Positions 42,801 through 51,262 of a DNA stretch of 64,000 nt are shown here, one piece after another. Location: positions 248,001 to 312,000 of the forward strand of contig OW818685.1 in the NCBI GenBank assembly GCA_942493245.1, in the 5' to 3' direction. The position numbers and the translations under genes were made by a program. The notes beneath the pieces were generated by a model. That model ran no database searches. It was not told the DNA's origin and was given only the letters and a program-made list of their open reading frames with translations. This DNA comes from DAOPYU01 sp942493245 (GTDB lineage: Bacteria > Sumerlaeota > Sumerlaeia > UBA8349). How positions within the stretch are numbered: the first letter of the stretch is position 1; every line of letters begins with the position of its first letter.

Positions 42801-43839
42801 TGGTGGCGATGATCAGTTCGTGTTCAAGGACCGTGGTGACCGTGTGGACCGCGCTTTCGATCAGGCGCGTCCGGTCGTAGAAGGGGACGATGCGCACCCC
42901 GCTGGGGAGGCCCTTCTGGAGTTCGCGGATCTTGGCCTTGATGCGCTGGGTCACCTCGAGCGGGTTCTCCCCATAGCGCATCATCACGACACCGCCGGTG
43001 ACTTCCTTGCCGTCCTTCTCGAGCACGCTGCGGCGGAACTCCGCGCCCATCTGAACGGTGGCCACATCGCCCACCTTGATCGGCACACCCGTGCGTTCTT
43101 CGATCACCGTGTTGCGGATGTCCTCAAGGTCGCGAATCCACCCGACCCCGCGGATCAGGTACTCGGCGTTGCCCTTCTGGACCACGCGTCCCCCCACGGC
43201 GCTGTTGCTGCGCGCCACGGCGCCGTAGATCTGGCCCAGGGTGAGGTTGTAGGCGCGCAGACGCTCGGGGGTGACGTCTATCTGGTACTCGCGCGGCATG
43301 CCGCCCACACTGCCGACCTGCGCCACGCCCGGCACGGAGTTGAGTTGGTAGCGCACGTACCAGTCCTGGAGCGCGCGCAGGGCGCCCAGATCGTGGTTGT
43401 CCCCCTCGACGGTGTACCAGAAAATCTGGCCCAGCGCGGTGGCGTCCGGCGCCAGATAGGGCACGACGCCCTGCGGCAGGTACGTATTGGCCAGCGCGAG
43501 GCGTTCGAGCACGCGTGTGCGGGCGAAGTAGAAATCCACCGAATCGTCGAAGATGATGTTGATCATCGAGAAATTGAACTCGCTCGACGACCGGACAGTC
43601 TTGACGCCTGCGAGGCCCTGGAGGTTCACCGAAAGCGGGTAAGTGATCTGGTCCTCGATCTCGCGCGGACTGCGCCCCATCCAGTCGGTGAAGACGATGA
43701 CCTGGTTTTCGGAAAGATCGGGGATCGCGTCAATGGGCGTGGTGTTCATAACCCACACCCCCACCGCCGTCAGCGCCAGAAAGCCGACGATGACGAGCAG
43801 TTTGTTCCGGCAGGAGTATTCGATGATCGCTTCAATCAT
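39844..43839 (-). CDS. CusA/CzcA-type heavy-metal RND efflux pump with a large periplasmic insertion
   Basis: A 1331-residue inner-membrane pump. 'MIEAIIEYSCRNKLLVIVGF', 'WMGRSPREIEDQITYPLS', 'GIAISIGILVDQAIVMLENA', 'HLGREFMPPLDEGSILDMP', 'GKGGRADTPTDPSPLDMVES' and 'INRVDMLSTGVRTQ' are CusA hallmarks. Between 'LRPREHW' (about 632) and 'WANIWTQP' (about 910) there are about 280 extra residues, largely helical and charged, in the docking region where E. coli CusA has only about 20. A Gly/Ala-rich insert also lies near 'GGGSAGGMGASAGMN'. The ATG at 43839 matches family starts; an upstream TTG is also in frame. Likely substrates are Cu(I)/Ag(I), or another divalent metal. Confidence 0.93.
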   Translation of the reverse strand: MIEAIIEYSCRNKLLVIVGFLALTAVGVWVMNTTPIDAIPDLSENQVIVFTDWMGRSPREIEDQITYPLSVNLQGLAGVKTVRSSSEFNFSMINIIFDDSVDFYFARTRVLERLALANTYLPQGVVPYLAPDATALGQIFWYTVEGDNHDLGALRALQDWYVRYQLNSVPGVAQVGSVGGMPREYQIDVTPERLRAYNLTLGQIYGAVARSNSAVGGRVVQKGNAEYLIRGVGWIRDLEDIRNTVIEERTGVPIKVGDVATVQMGAEFRRSVLEKDGKEVTGGVVMMRYGENPLEVTQRIKAKIRELQKGLPSGVRIVPFYDRTRLIESAVHTVTTVLEHELIIATIAILLILVHVRSVFVVVITLPLSILIAFILMRIFNISSNIMSLSGIAISIGILVDQAIVMLENATHRLTQKFGREKITGDTTDIVAAACRQVGRPIFFSVVIMVISFLPVFALTGQEGKLFHPLAFTKTFALIGTAIISITLVPAIMPLLIRGRLSHEADNWIIRSVMDMYRPVLGFLMNRPKTVIWLFVLLLSLGLLVARHLGREFMPPLDEGSILDMPVTVPRASVTEVADDLKARDAMIRAIPEVEMVVGKGGRADTPTDPSPLDMVESVITLRPREHWVKRKIRLDDTLSEAGRVADLLIAEGTMKPFPSDGERQSFLNSAANGARVRFDTAMRLDVIRRQMEFEETLADESIRFVAERILSQIEGHQGWQTPLSADERQTLMDGLAKRHRAAFLRAPLELDVEHVVQDTLKSLRDENRLNPDLSDPLAPVPSRWKSFVEPLKESFGIEKIGFFQGVAEAMNAFRFKETSRWCKQENQKLFNPAMLHFEEALLAEIESLGHMQGLWVSDTDLKPIQSKLDPKELASEFGQNAFLWHKNKSELVQEFDEAVRQIGWANIWTQPIINRVDMLSTGVRTQLAAKVYGRSQEQIQEVSNQVAEALRSIPGAVDVVADQGVGKGYVEIEVDRERAARYGVNIGDVQDVIEIALGGKPITQTVEGRERYPVRLRYARDFRMDEQSIRHILIAPEAGGGSAGGMGASAGMNAAPPAPASRGNASQRPAIYLTDVANVRVVEGPVMIKSENGLLRSYVQLNVRDRDIVGFVEEAQRLIANKIKLPEGSYLEWTGQFEHQVRAKKTLRIVFPAVLILIFLILYVTYHDLTHAMLMMLAVPGALAGGVLFQWLFGYNFSVAVWVGYIACFGMATETGIIMLVYLRDAIEERGGLKGLQSLAELEEAVMTGAIHRLRPKLLTEGTAIIGLAPMLWASGVGAEIIAPMAAPVLGGLLIADEVIDIFLPVLFYQVEARRWRKLHGDEAAGAVEA

Positions 43840-44394
43840 GAACAGGGCGCCCCTGGTTCTTTGCAACCGCCTGTGAGATTCTCCCGCGGGCGGCGAGGTT
43901 GGAAGGTATCCCTCACCGGCGAATTTCGAAGCCGAACGAAAACCGCCTGCACTGTTTCTCTGGACTCCAGACCGGACGAGTTTATCCTACGCCGGAAATG
44001 CCGGAGCAATCAACACAAATGCGGGGAGATCGTCTTGTCTCCCGATCAAAATCCTGGGTATTGTAAAGGATTGCAGGTGGTTGAATCAAGCATTATCTTA
44101 TTATCTTGACAAGATTTGTGAGAATTGATATTTCGAAGGCCGAAACGCTGCGTTTCCGTCAGTTCGATCTCCGGTCGGGTTGTCGGTTTTCAGTGGCAGA
44201 GCGGATCTTCCCCGCTTACAATAAACACTGGAAACCGGAGTCGAGACGGGAAAACGGGTTGTGGATTGCTGTCACGCGGGGAGAAAGATTGTTTCGATCC
44301 GCTCCCCGTGGGGTTGCGGCTTTTTTTTCGGCCGGTGGCGTTCAACCGCGGTCTTCTTTGGGAATCCTGGGCTGGTCGCGAATCGGAGGGCTTT
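43840..44394. promoter_or_regulatory. Divergent control region of the metal efflux locus
   Basis: 555 bases between cusA (leftward) and the tolC-like gene (rightward). They contain the palindrome 'atcttgacaagat' (44104-44116), which overlaps a TTGACA -35 box (44106-44111) with a 17-nt spacer and weak -10 TATTTC (44129-44134). Further on, 'gcggggag' (44276-44283) and 'ctccccgt' (44302-44309) can pair and are followed, 11 bases on, by eight T (44321-44328), a possible leader terminator. No regulator gene is found nearby. Confidence 0.45.
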
Positions 44395-45744
44395 ATGAGA
44401 CGAAAGAGAAAACTCCAGATTTTTACGTTCCTCTCGTTCGGGTGCCTGTTGCTGACTGCGACGGGGTGCATGCACACGAAAATAGAGAACAACACGCCCG
44501 CCGCGTGGCGGGCGGCGATGCAGCCTGCGCTTGATGAACAGACCTCGCGCGGGTTGGCCGAGGCCCCCTCCCTGAATCAGGTGGTTCGGCTCGCCGTGGA
44601 ACGCAATCCGGGGATCGAGGCGCAGCGCCAGCAATGGGCGGCCATGATTCAGACCGAACCGCAGGCGCTCTCGCTGCCCGATCCGTCGCTTTACGAACTC
44701 AACTACAATTTCACAATGGACCAGTGGGAGAGTGTCCAGATTATGCAGGAGATCCCCTGGCCGCAGAAGATCTGGACCGGGGGCAAGATTGCGGCGACCG
44801 AGGCGGACCTCGCGCGGTTGCAGTACGAGATCGCCCTGCGTGACCTGATCGTCGAGGTGAAGAACGCGTGGTACGAACTGGCCTATCTGGACCGGGCGAC
44901 CAGCGTCACCGAGCAGATCGAAACGCTCTTCCGCAACCAGTCGCAACTGGCCTACCAGCAGCAGGGAACCGGTCAAACGCAACTCAACGAGGCGTTCCGG
45001 GCCGAGAGCCAGTCGGCCCAGCTGGCCTATGACAGAATTCTCCTGACTGAGCAACGCATCACGCAGGTCGAACGCCTCAAGGCGCTGATCAACCTGCCGC
45101 CGGAAACCGCCATCGGTCCGGTGCGCCACGCGCCCGTGTACGCGGTTGAGGATCGGGTGGACCCGCTCTACCGCCGCGCCGAGCAGTACGCGCAGATCCT
45201 GCGGGTGCGGGGGCTTGAGGCGCAGAAGGCCCGATACCAGACTTTTCTGGCCAAGTTGTCGCGCCTGCCGGATTTTTCGCCGGCGTTCATGATCGAGGGT
45301 CTTTCGGGCGGAGTCGCCAATTCCTATGCGGGCATGATCAGTGCGTCCCTGCCGATCTGGGAGTATCGCAACCGCGCCCTGATTCGCGAGAAAGAAGCCG
45401 CAGAGGAAGCCATGAAGCGGGCGGCGATGGAAGAGACCAACCAGGTGCGCCGCAGCGTGGCGCAGGCCTACTTTCAGGTCGCGCTGTCGCGGCGGTTGGT
45501 GGATCTCTACGGCCACACACTGCTGCCGCAGGCCGAGTCGGTCATGCGGCAGGCGGAGATAGATTTCCGAGCTGGGGTGGTCCCTTTCACGAGCGTGTTG
45601 GAGACCACGCTGGCCTGGCACAACTTCCTCCTGGCCCACAGCCGCGCGCAGGCCGATCTGGGGCAGGCCATCGGGTGGCTCGAGCAGGTTCTCGGAACCA
45701 CCGCCGAACCCCGGCCCGAGGACGCAGGGGAGGTGCTGCCATGA
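44395..45744 (+). CDS. TolC/CusC-like outer-membrane efflux lipoprotein, first of two
   Basis: A 449-residue outer-membrane efflux protein with lipoprotein signal 'LLLTATGC'. The helical-barrel pattern is clear: 'SLNQVVRLAVERNPGIEAQ', 'DLIVEVKNAWYELAYLDRA', 'ISASLPIWEYRNRALIREKE' and 'VRRSVAQAYFQVALSRRLVDLY'. The ATG at 44395 follows CGGAGGG. It would complete the CusA-CusB pump as the outer-membrane channel. The stop overlaps the start of the second channel gene (ATGA). Confidence 0.9.
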   Translation: MRRKRKLQIFTFLSFGCLLLTATGCMHTKIENNTPAAWRAAMQPALDEQTSRGLAEAPSLNQVVRLAVERNPGIEAQRQQWAAMIQTEPQALSLPDPSLYELNYNFTMDQWESVQIMQEIPWPQKIWTGGKIAATEADLARLQYEIALRDLIVEVKNAWYELAYLDRATSVTEQIETLFRNQSQLAYQQQGTGQTQLNEAFRAESQSAQLAYDRILLTEQRITQVERLKALINLPPETAIGPVRHAPVYAVEDRVDPLYRRAEQYAQILRVRGLEAQKARYQTFLAKLSRLPDFSPAFMIEGLSGGVANSYAGMISASLPIWEYRNRALIREKEAAEEAMKRAAMEETNQVRRSVAQAYFQVALSRRLVDLYGHTLLPQAESVMRQAEIDFRAGVVPFTSVLETTLAWHNFLLAHSRAQADLGQAIGWLEQVLGTTAEPRPEDAGEVLP

Positions 45745-47477
45745 ATCGTATGACTCTCTCCAATAATCAACGCATGTCGCGATTCTTTTCAGCAGGACGG
45801 TTCTTTGCGTCTTTGCGTCTTTGCGTGACCCTTGTTTTTCAGACGTCTTTTCGTTGTTCGATTTCGACCCTGCGGCATCGCACGATTTGCGTCGCCCTCG
45901 TGTTCTGTTCCCTCCTCGCGCTGGCGGGTTGCACGGCCCATTACAAGCAATCCCTCAGTGACTTTGAACAGAGGACAACCTCCTCCTTCTATCAGCGGAC
46001 GCTCGACTGGACCGCTCGCGAGGAATCTGTCCCCACAACCGGAACCCGGACGATTGTGTCTTCCACGACCCGCCCGTCCGCATTGCTCAACGCGAAGGAG
46101 TTTTCCTCCGAGGAGGTTTCACTTCGTCTTGTGGAAAAGGTGTTGGGAAAAAAGTCGGAAGATCTGAAGAAACAGGCCGACCGGATGAAGCAACCGGCAG
46201 ATCTGGACCGAGTTGTGGGAGGGCAACTGACCCTGTCCGATCTGCAACTGGCCGTCGCCCTCCACAACCCCGAGACGCTGGCCATGCGCGCCAACAGGGA
46301 GGCGGCTCTCCAGCAATACGCCCAGGCGGATTACCTCGAGGGTCTTGTGGCGCAATTCCGAACCTTCACGCGGTACCTGAACGTTGAGCCGGGCGAAGCG
46401 CTCAACAAACAGATGCAGCAGACCTACTCCCCTTATCCGGGTGTGACGGCGTTCAAGTCGGAAATGATTGCGGCGATGGTCCGCATGGCCGATCTGGAGT
46501 GGCAGCGCCAGGTACGCGACAACGCCATCGAGGCGGGGGAGAAATACTTCGAGTATCGTTATCTGGCGCAGGCTCAGGTGACGACTCGGGAGAACACCCA
46601 ACTGCTCGAAGACTTGGTGCGCAACATTGAGGAGCGTTACCGCACGGGACTGGTGAATCAGGCCAACGTGCTCAAGGTCCGCAACGACCTGGCTCGTCAG
46701 AAAACCGCGCTGGCGGATCTTGAGTCACGTGAAAATGCGGTTCGGGTTGCGCTCAATGCCTTGATGGGCCGCGCGCCGGAGTCCGCTCTGGGCCAGCCGG
46801 TTGAAAGCAACCTGCGGGTTCCCCCTGAGAATGAATCTTTCTGGGAATCCGCCATGCAGAACCGTCAGGAAATCGGAACTCAGCGCGCCGAGATAGCCCG
46901 CCTTCAGGCGGCCATTCGCATGGGAGAGGTGATGAACCGTCCCCCGGCCAGTCAGGGTTATAGCGCGTTCGAACGTGGGATGATGCCGGAGTCCCAGGCC
47001 GTGCAACCGGCGATGGGAGGCGCACCTGCGGAATCTGGCATGGCTGCGGGAGCGGGTTCCGCCGACACGGGGGGCGTTGGCCCCACTTTCGGCCTCAAAC
47101 CCCGCGAACAAAAGCCTCGCCTCGGGTTTGCCCAGGCGGAAGCGTATCTGGCCGAGAGCCGCAGACGACTGGAAGCCGAGGAATTGAAACTCGACAACCT
47201 GATCCGTCAGACCCGGGCCGATGGCGTGGCCGCGTTCGAGGAGATCTACACCGCCCGCCGCAAGGTTGAACTGATCGAGAAGACCACGCTCCCCGCCGCA
47301 CAGACGACCTACGAGATTTCGCAAAGTGAGTATACGTCCGGCGGTTCGAGTTTCCTGGACCTGCTCGACGCCGAACGCGACCTGATCGAGACACGCCTGA
47401 TGGCGCACGAGGCGCGGCGCGACCTCAACCAGGCGATCCTGCGGCTGAGCGCCGTGGCGGGTGAGATTGTTCGATAG
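45741..47477 (+). CDS. TolC-like outer-membrane efflux lipoprotein, second of two
   Basis: 578 residues. 'TLSDLQLAVALHNPETLAMRANREAA', 'YLAQAQVTTRENTQLLEDLV', 'RYRTGLVNQANVLKVRNDLARQ' and the C-terminal 'YEISQSEYTSGGSSFLDLLDAERDLIETR' are typical outer-membrane efflux protein helices. A Gly/Ala/Met-rich loop (about 405-450) is extra. The lipoprotein signal 'FCSLLALAGC' is preceded by an atypically long stretch of about 45 residues, part of which ('FFASLRLCVTL') is encoded by a 'tttgcgtctttgcg' dispersed repeat at 45801-45830. No later Met is available, so this start, coupled to the upstream stop, is kept. Confidence 0.88.
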   Translation: MNRMTLSNNQRMSRFFSAGRFFASLRLCVTLVFQTSFRCSISTLRHRTICVALVFCSLLALAGCTAHYKQSLSDFEQRTTSSFYQRTLDWTAREESVPTTGTRTIVSSTTRPSALLNAKEFSSEEVSLRLVEKVLGKKSEDLKKQADRMKQPADLDRVVGGQLTLSDLQLAVALHNPETLAMRANREAALQQYAQADYLEGLVAQFRTFTRYLNVEPGEALNKQMQQTYSPYPGVTAFKSEMIAAMVRMADLEWQRQVRDNAIEAGEKYFEYRYLAQAQVTTRENTQLLEDLVRNIEERYRTGLVNQANVLKVRNDLARQKTALADLESRENAVRVALNALMGRAPESALGQPVESNLRVPPENESFWESAMQNRQEIGTQRAEIARLQAAIRMGEVMNRPPASQGYSAFERGMMPESQAVQPAMGGAPAESGMAAGAGSADTGGVGPTFGLKPREQKPRLGFAQAEAYLAESRRRLEAEELKLDNLIRQTRADGVAAFEEIYTARRKVELIEKTTLPAAQTTYEISQSEYTSGGSSFLDLLDAERDLIETRLMAHEARRDLNQAILRLSAVAGEIVR

Positions 47478-47518
47478 AAGGCTGGAAAATAAGGTGGTAT
47501 GGGCGTCCCGCCCGTGAA

Positions 47519-47549
47519 TCGGTTTGTACCGCCGGCGTCCCCGCCGGCG
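47519..47549. repeat. Inverse copy of the 'ggggacgcYggcggtacaaa' repeat
   Basis: 'ggtttgtaccgccggcgtcc' followed by 'ccgccggcg' is the reverse complement of the unit tandemly repeated at 22031-22145. It lies between the tolC-like gene and the insertion sequence. Confidence 0.6.
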
Positions 47550-47573
47550 AGGTTTCGAAAACGTATGCCGTAT

Positions 47574-48972
47574 GAGCCTCTTGCAAAAGTATTGGGCAAA
47601 ACGGCGAAAAAGCGGGGCTAATCGTTTCGGGGAGATGATTTCTGAGCGAGAACGCCTGTTCGCTTGCTCTTTACCGCCAAAATCGCCCTTTTTCGCTGGG
47701 GACGGGGCGTGCGATTGCCACTCGGCGGTTTCGCCGTTGATTTTCTCCCTTCCATTTCGATTCGCCCCGGGCCGCTCATCTCAGCAACGCGAAAATTTGA
47801 CGGGCCGTCATCGCCACGATCCCGAACATCAGGTGGCACATCACCTTGGCCGCCCCGCGCACCCGCACGAACCGTCCCCCGTAGTTGTCCTTGATGTTGC
47901 TCATCACCCGTTCCGCCGCGCTGCGCTCGCGGTAGCGGACCGCCCGATGCGAATCCATCGGCAACTTCTCGCCGCGGCGCGGATTTTGATCGATGATCGG
48001 CACGTGCCCCAGCCCCTCGCTGAACGCTTTGATTTCGGGCGCGTCGTAGGCCGAGTCCATCAGGTCGTAGAGGTTGGTCAGGCGCTGGCCGGTCATCTGC
48101 GCCAGCGGGATTGCCGCCTGCGAATCGTGCAGCGAGGCGCTCGTCAGAATCGTGCTGACCGGGATGTCGCCGTCGATGCAATCGACGTGCAGTTTGTAGC
48201 CGATCCACGATTTCTTGAAGCCCTTGCTGTCTTTTTTCGAGCCCCGGTCGCAAGCGGTCGGCAGATCCTGGAGGTTTTCTTCGAGCGAGTGCCGGCCCTG
48301 TTGTTCCAGACGGCGCGGCGGCTTGGGCGCCCGCTCCTCGCCTTTCTTCGGACGCCCGCGCCGGGCTTTGGACTTCTGCGGCGCAGACTCTTTGCGGGCC
48401 GCCTTCTCGCGCCCCTGGATCGGCGTGGAGTCTCGGCTGGTATGACCTGCCAACTTCGGCCCGCAGCACTTTTTGACCATCGCTTCGTGAATCGCCTGCG
48501 GCAGAGCGGTGCGGGCGAATTCGTCGAAGGCGCGCGAGAAGGTCGCTTCGCTGGGCAAGTCGGCCCGCGTTTCCCAGCCGCACAGACGCCGCAACGGGGC
48601 GTCAGCGCCGAGCAGATCAAGCAGCGCGCGGGTGGTCGGGCAATTCCAGACGGCCTTGGCCAGAAACGCCAGGACGAGAGGCTGGCGTCCGTGGCGCGGG
48701 CGCCCCATCGGCTTGCGACCGAACGGGCTCATGAATTTCTCGATCGAAGCCAACTCGGCCACCTCGATGAGCGTCTTGTGCTTTTCGCAGAGTTCCCCCA
48801 GCGCTTCTTGCTGGAACGGGAAAAGATGTTGTTGTAGGGTAGTGAACAGTGAGGAGAGAAAGTGCATGATCCGCCATCCCTTTCGGGGTTTGTTAAGCAA
48901 GCGTATGATGCCTTTTTCTCCTCACTTTTTCACCTGAAAATCGAACGACTCAACGACTTTTGCAAGAGGCTC
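47574..48972 (-). mobile_element. Complete insertion sequence, DDE transposase, IS5-like
   Basis: The 1399-bp element has perfect 17-bp terminal inverted repeats GAGCCTCTTGCAAAAGT (47574-47590 and 48956-48972). It is flanked by a 4-bp direct repeat GTAT (47570-47573 and 48973-48976), the target duplication. It carries one transposase gene and separates the metal efflux locus from the pcm gene. Intact ends and an intact frame suggest a recent insertion. Confidence 0.92.
47776..48867 (-). CDS. IS5/IS4-superfamily DDE transposase
   Basis: A 363-residue transposase. The N-terminal DUF772-type segment 'GRPRHGRQPLVLAFLAKAV...LCGW' is followed by 'LPSEATFSRAFDEFA'. The DDE acids are in 'TSRDSTPIQGREK', 'LYDLMDSAYDAPEI' and 'RSAAERVMSNIKDNYGG'. 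The C-terminal 'AAKVMCHLMFGIVAMTARQIF' is usual for the group. A basic stretch 'KSKARRGRPKKGEERAPKPPRR' lies between the first and second Asp. The ATG at 48867 follows AAAGGGA; the frame extends 11 codons further upstream. Apparently intact. Confidence 0.9.
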   Translation of the reverse strand: MHFLSSLFTTLQQHLFPFQQEALGELCEKHKTLIEVAELASIEKFMSPFGRKPMGRPRHGRQPLVLAFLAKAVWNCPTTRALLDLLGADAPLRRLCGWETRADLPSEATFSRAFDEFARTALPQAIHEAMVKKCCGPKLAGHTSRDSTPIQGREKAARKESAPQKSKARRGRPKKGEERAPKPPRRLEQQGRHSLEENLQDLPTACDRGSKKDSKGFKKSWIGYKLHVDCIDGDIPVSTILTSASLHDSQAAIPLAQMTGQRLTNLYDLMDSAYDAPEIKAFSEGLGHVPIIDQNPRRGEKLPMDSHRAVRYRERSAAERVMSNIKDNYGGRFVRVRGAAKVMCHLMFGIVAMTARQIFALLR

Positions 48973-49056
48973 GTATTCTATCGGTTTTTCACGGGCGGGA
49001 TGCCCGTGCCACTTCTTCCTGCCACCTCTTTCTGTCACTTCTTCTTTGTCTCATTT

Positions 49057-49899
49057 TCACGGTTTTTCGTTCTGGATCTCACCGGTCATGGGGACGAAAC
49101 GCACGCTGATACTGTTCTTGACCTCCACCTTCCCCTCCGCGTTCTTGACAAGCACCTGCAACCGTTGACCCCACCCCGATTCCCCCACCGGGATCACCAT
49201 TCGCCCCCCGACTTTCAACTGCTCGACGAGGGGCTGGGGGACGTGCGGTGGCGCGGCCGTGACCAGGATACCGTCGAAGGGCGCTTCTTCGGGCCAACCA
49301 CGGTACCCGTCCCCGATGCGCACGTGTACGTTCTCGTACTTCAGGTCCTTCAAGGTTCGCTCGGCCTGTCGCCCCAGGGGTTCCACGATTTCGATGCTGA
49401 AAACCTGATTCACGATCTCCGCGAGCACGGCGGTCTGATAACCCGAGCCGGTGCCGATCTCGAGGACCTTGTGATGGATCTTCGGTTCGAGCAGTTCGGT
49501 CATCAGGGCCACGATGTAAGGCTGCGAGATGGTTTGGTCGTTTCCGATGGGGAGGGGGTGGTCGTCGTAGGCCGAGGTTTTGTATTCTTCCGGCACAAAC
49601 TGGCGCCGCTCTACCGTGCGCATGGCATCGAGCACCAGGGGGTTGCGCACGCCGCGCGCTTCGATCTGGGTTCGGACCATTGTCTTGCGTTCCATGGCCC
49701 CATCACCTTCCGTTCGGGCGGCTCGCTCGCCGGTTTCGACGGGGCGAAGGTCCGCTGGTTTGTTTTTTCTGGAGTCCGTCGGGGCGGCGGGGTCGGAACA
49801 GGCGATGGCCCCCAGGGCCAGCAGAACCAGTACGGTCCACTTCCGGCCCCGGTTGGTTTCAGGTTTCCAGGACCGGTCCCTACCGGTTGGCGTATCCAC
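49057..49899 (-). CDS. pcm: Protein-L-isoaspartate O-methyltransferase, exported lipoprotein form
   Basis: 280 residues. The methyltransferase core is clear: 'MVRTQIEARGVRNPLVLDAM', 'QTISQPYIVALMTELL', SAM loop 'LEIGTGSGYQTAVLAEI', 'IGDGYRGWPEEAPFDGILV' and 'VTAAPPHVPQPLVEQLKVGG'. The enzyme methylates L-isoaspartyl residues in damaged proteins using S-adenosylmethionine. The N-terminus has a basic stretch and 'VLVLLALGAIAC', a lipobox-like signal, so this copy is probably periplasmic, where SAM supply is unclear. GTG start after GGGAGGG. It overlaps the upstream ArsC-like gene by 20 bases. Confidence 0.9.
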   Translation of the reverse strand: MDTPTGRDRSWKPETNRGRKWTVLVLLALGAIACSDPAAPTDSRKNKPADLRPVETGERAARTEGDGAMERKTMVRTQIEARGVRNPLVLDAMRTVERRQFVPEEYKTSAYDDHPLPIGNDQTISQPYIVALMTELLEPKIHHKVLEIGTGSGYQTAVLAEIVNQVFSIEIVEPLGRQAERTLKDLKYENVHVRIGDGYRGWPEEAPFDGILVTAAPPHVPQPLVEQLKVGGRMVIPVGESGWGQRLQVLVKNAEGKVEVKNSISVRFVPMTGEIQNEKP

Positions 49900-50440
49900 G
49901 CCCGGCGCCCTCCCGTCTCAGGCGTTCCGTTTCGTCCTCGCCCGCCTCGCGCAGCGACCGGAGAAAGGTTTCCGGCGACTTTACCGCTTCTTTCGCTTCC
50001 AGGCAGAGGTACTCGATGCATTCGCGCAGGTCGTCGCGCGTGTCGCGGAACGCCTGCATGCGGTCCGTATCGCTCATGACTCGCCCGGGGATGGAATATG
50101 TCACCGGGTCCAAAAATTCCCAGTGCGCGCGCAGGGGACGTTGCAACTCGGGAGCGGGTTGCAGCCATTCGGACTCGACCACGGCGCGCGCGCGGTGGCT
50201 CAGGGTGACGATCGCGTCGAACTTTTCCTGTTCAAAATCATGCCAGGACTTGGGGCGCAGGCCGCGGACCGGGATATTCATTTCCTCGAGCGCCTGTATG
50301 GTGAACACGTGGGGCGAGGAGGCGGGCTGGATGCCCGCGCTGAACGCCCGGAAATGAAGTCCGCCCCGGTAATTGAGCAACGCTTCGGCCATCAGGCTCC
50401 GGATGCAATTGGCCCAGCAGATAAACAGGATACGCTGCAT
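49880..50440 (-). CDS. Low-molecular-weight phosphatase/ArsC-like protein
   Basis: 186 residues with the P-loop Cys8-X5-Arg14 ('ILFICWANCIRSLMAEALL') of LMW protein tyrosine phosphatases and thioredoxin-coupled arsenate reductases. Further matches are 'FRAFSAGIQPA', 'HVFTIQALEEMNIPV' and 'KFDAIVTLSHRA'. The usual 'G-N-S' after the loop Cys is 'W-A-N-C-I'. The typical C-terminal cysteines of ArsC are not seen, apart from 'YLCLEAKEA'. The ATG at 50440 follows AAAGGGA. It is translationally coupled to pcm. Substrate uncertain: arsenate or phosphotyrosine. Confidence 0.8.
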   Translation of the reverse strand: MQRILFICWANCIRSLMAEALLNYRGGLHFRAFSAGIQPASSPHVFTIQALEEMNIPVRGLRPKSWHDFEQEKFDAIVTLSHRARAVVESEWLQPAPELQRPLRAHWEFLDPVTYSIPGRVMSDTDRMQAFRDTRDDLRECIEYLCLEAKEAVKSPETFLRSLREAGEDETERLRREGAGRGYANR

Positions 50441-51045
50441 GTGATTCCCTTTCCCCTGAGTATTCCGGATTTTCTCACAGGCGATTTCCGAATTCCAGCG
50501 CAAAGCGAACGGAATCCCGTCCGTCTGACCGAAATCGGAGCAATTCTGCCTTGAAAAAATTCGAGGCGTCCCAATCCCGATCTGGATCATTCCGGCAGGA
50601 AGGATCGGACACAGATAGCGGAGTATCCTTCAAAAACAGTAGTTGAACGGCTTTCTTTCAGGCGGGCGGGACGCCCGCCCTCCCAGAAAGACCATTTTTC
50701 GAGGAAGGAATGGGTTCCCCGGGAACGCCGATCTCCTGATCGGCGCGGAGAAAATCTCACCCAAATGGAGAACGGATTGGGCCCCAGTTTTCCCCGCCTT
50801 ACAAGGCCTCAAGATCTGTTTCTTCGTTTCAACGGTGGTTTTCAGGCTCAAGTACAGAAAACGGGTTTGGTTATAAAGATCCCTTTTGATTGTAATAGGA
50901 AGACTCTGAAGGCTCATGTTAATTGTAGCGCCGGTGCCGTGTTTTCGATCTTTGCCGCCCGAAGCGGGTCAAATTGTCCGAGGGCAGTTTGCTGAATGAC
51001 CGGCAGCGCGCGTGTCACACCATTCCACAGAGGAAGGATCGTCTC
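50441..51045. other. 605-bp intergenic region carrying a MITE-like element
   Basis: Apart from the element at 50628-50846 nothing recognisable is seen; short open frames have no ribosome-binding sites. Confidence 0.5.
50628..50846. mobile_element. MITE-like element, copy 2 (degenerate ends)
   Basis: The left end 'agtagttgaacggctttctt' with 'caggcgggcgggacgcccgcc' and 'gaccattttt' aligns with 23231-23312. The right end 'gtttcaacggtggttttcagg' aligns with the right end of copy 1. The middle differs and contains a 'gggaacgccgatctcctgat' hairpin. About 219 bp, non-coding. Confidence 0.65.
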
Positions 51046-51246
51046 ATGCTTTACCTGCTTTTTGTCGTTGCGAGATGGGTTTTCTTTTTCTTCCTGCTCA
51101 AATTTGCTTTGAAGCGGGATTGCCATGCGGGCCTGCGCGTTCTCTCGTTGGGACTTGCAATCGGGCAGTTTTTCGTGCCGCTGGTTTGGATTCCCGCCTT
51201 TATCTGGGGGGCGCTGTGCTGGGGGGATGCGCGGGCGGGGGACTGA
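51046..51246 (+). CDS. Small membrane protein, unknown function
   Basis: 66 residues with two hydrophobic helices: 'LYLLFVVARWVFFFFLL' and 'LGLAIGQFFVPLVWIPAFIWGAL'. The ATG at 51046 has 'aggaagga' at the right distance. No family recognised. It converges with the ABC permease gene. Confidence 0.6.
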   Translation: MLYLLFVVARWVFFFFLLKFALKRDCHAGLRVLSLGLAIGQFFVPLVWIPAFIWGALCWGDARAGD

Positions 51247-51262
51247 CCGGCAGTCTCCGACT

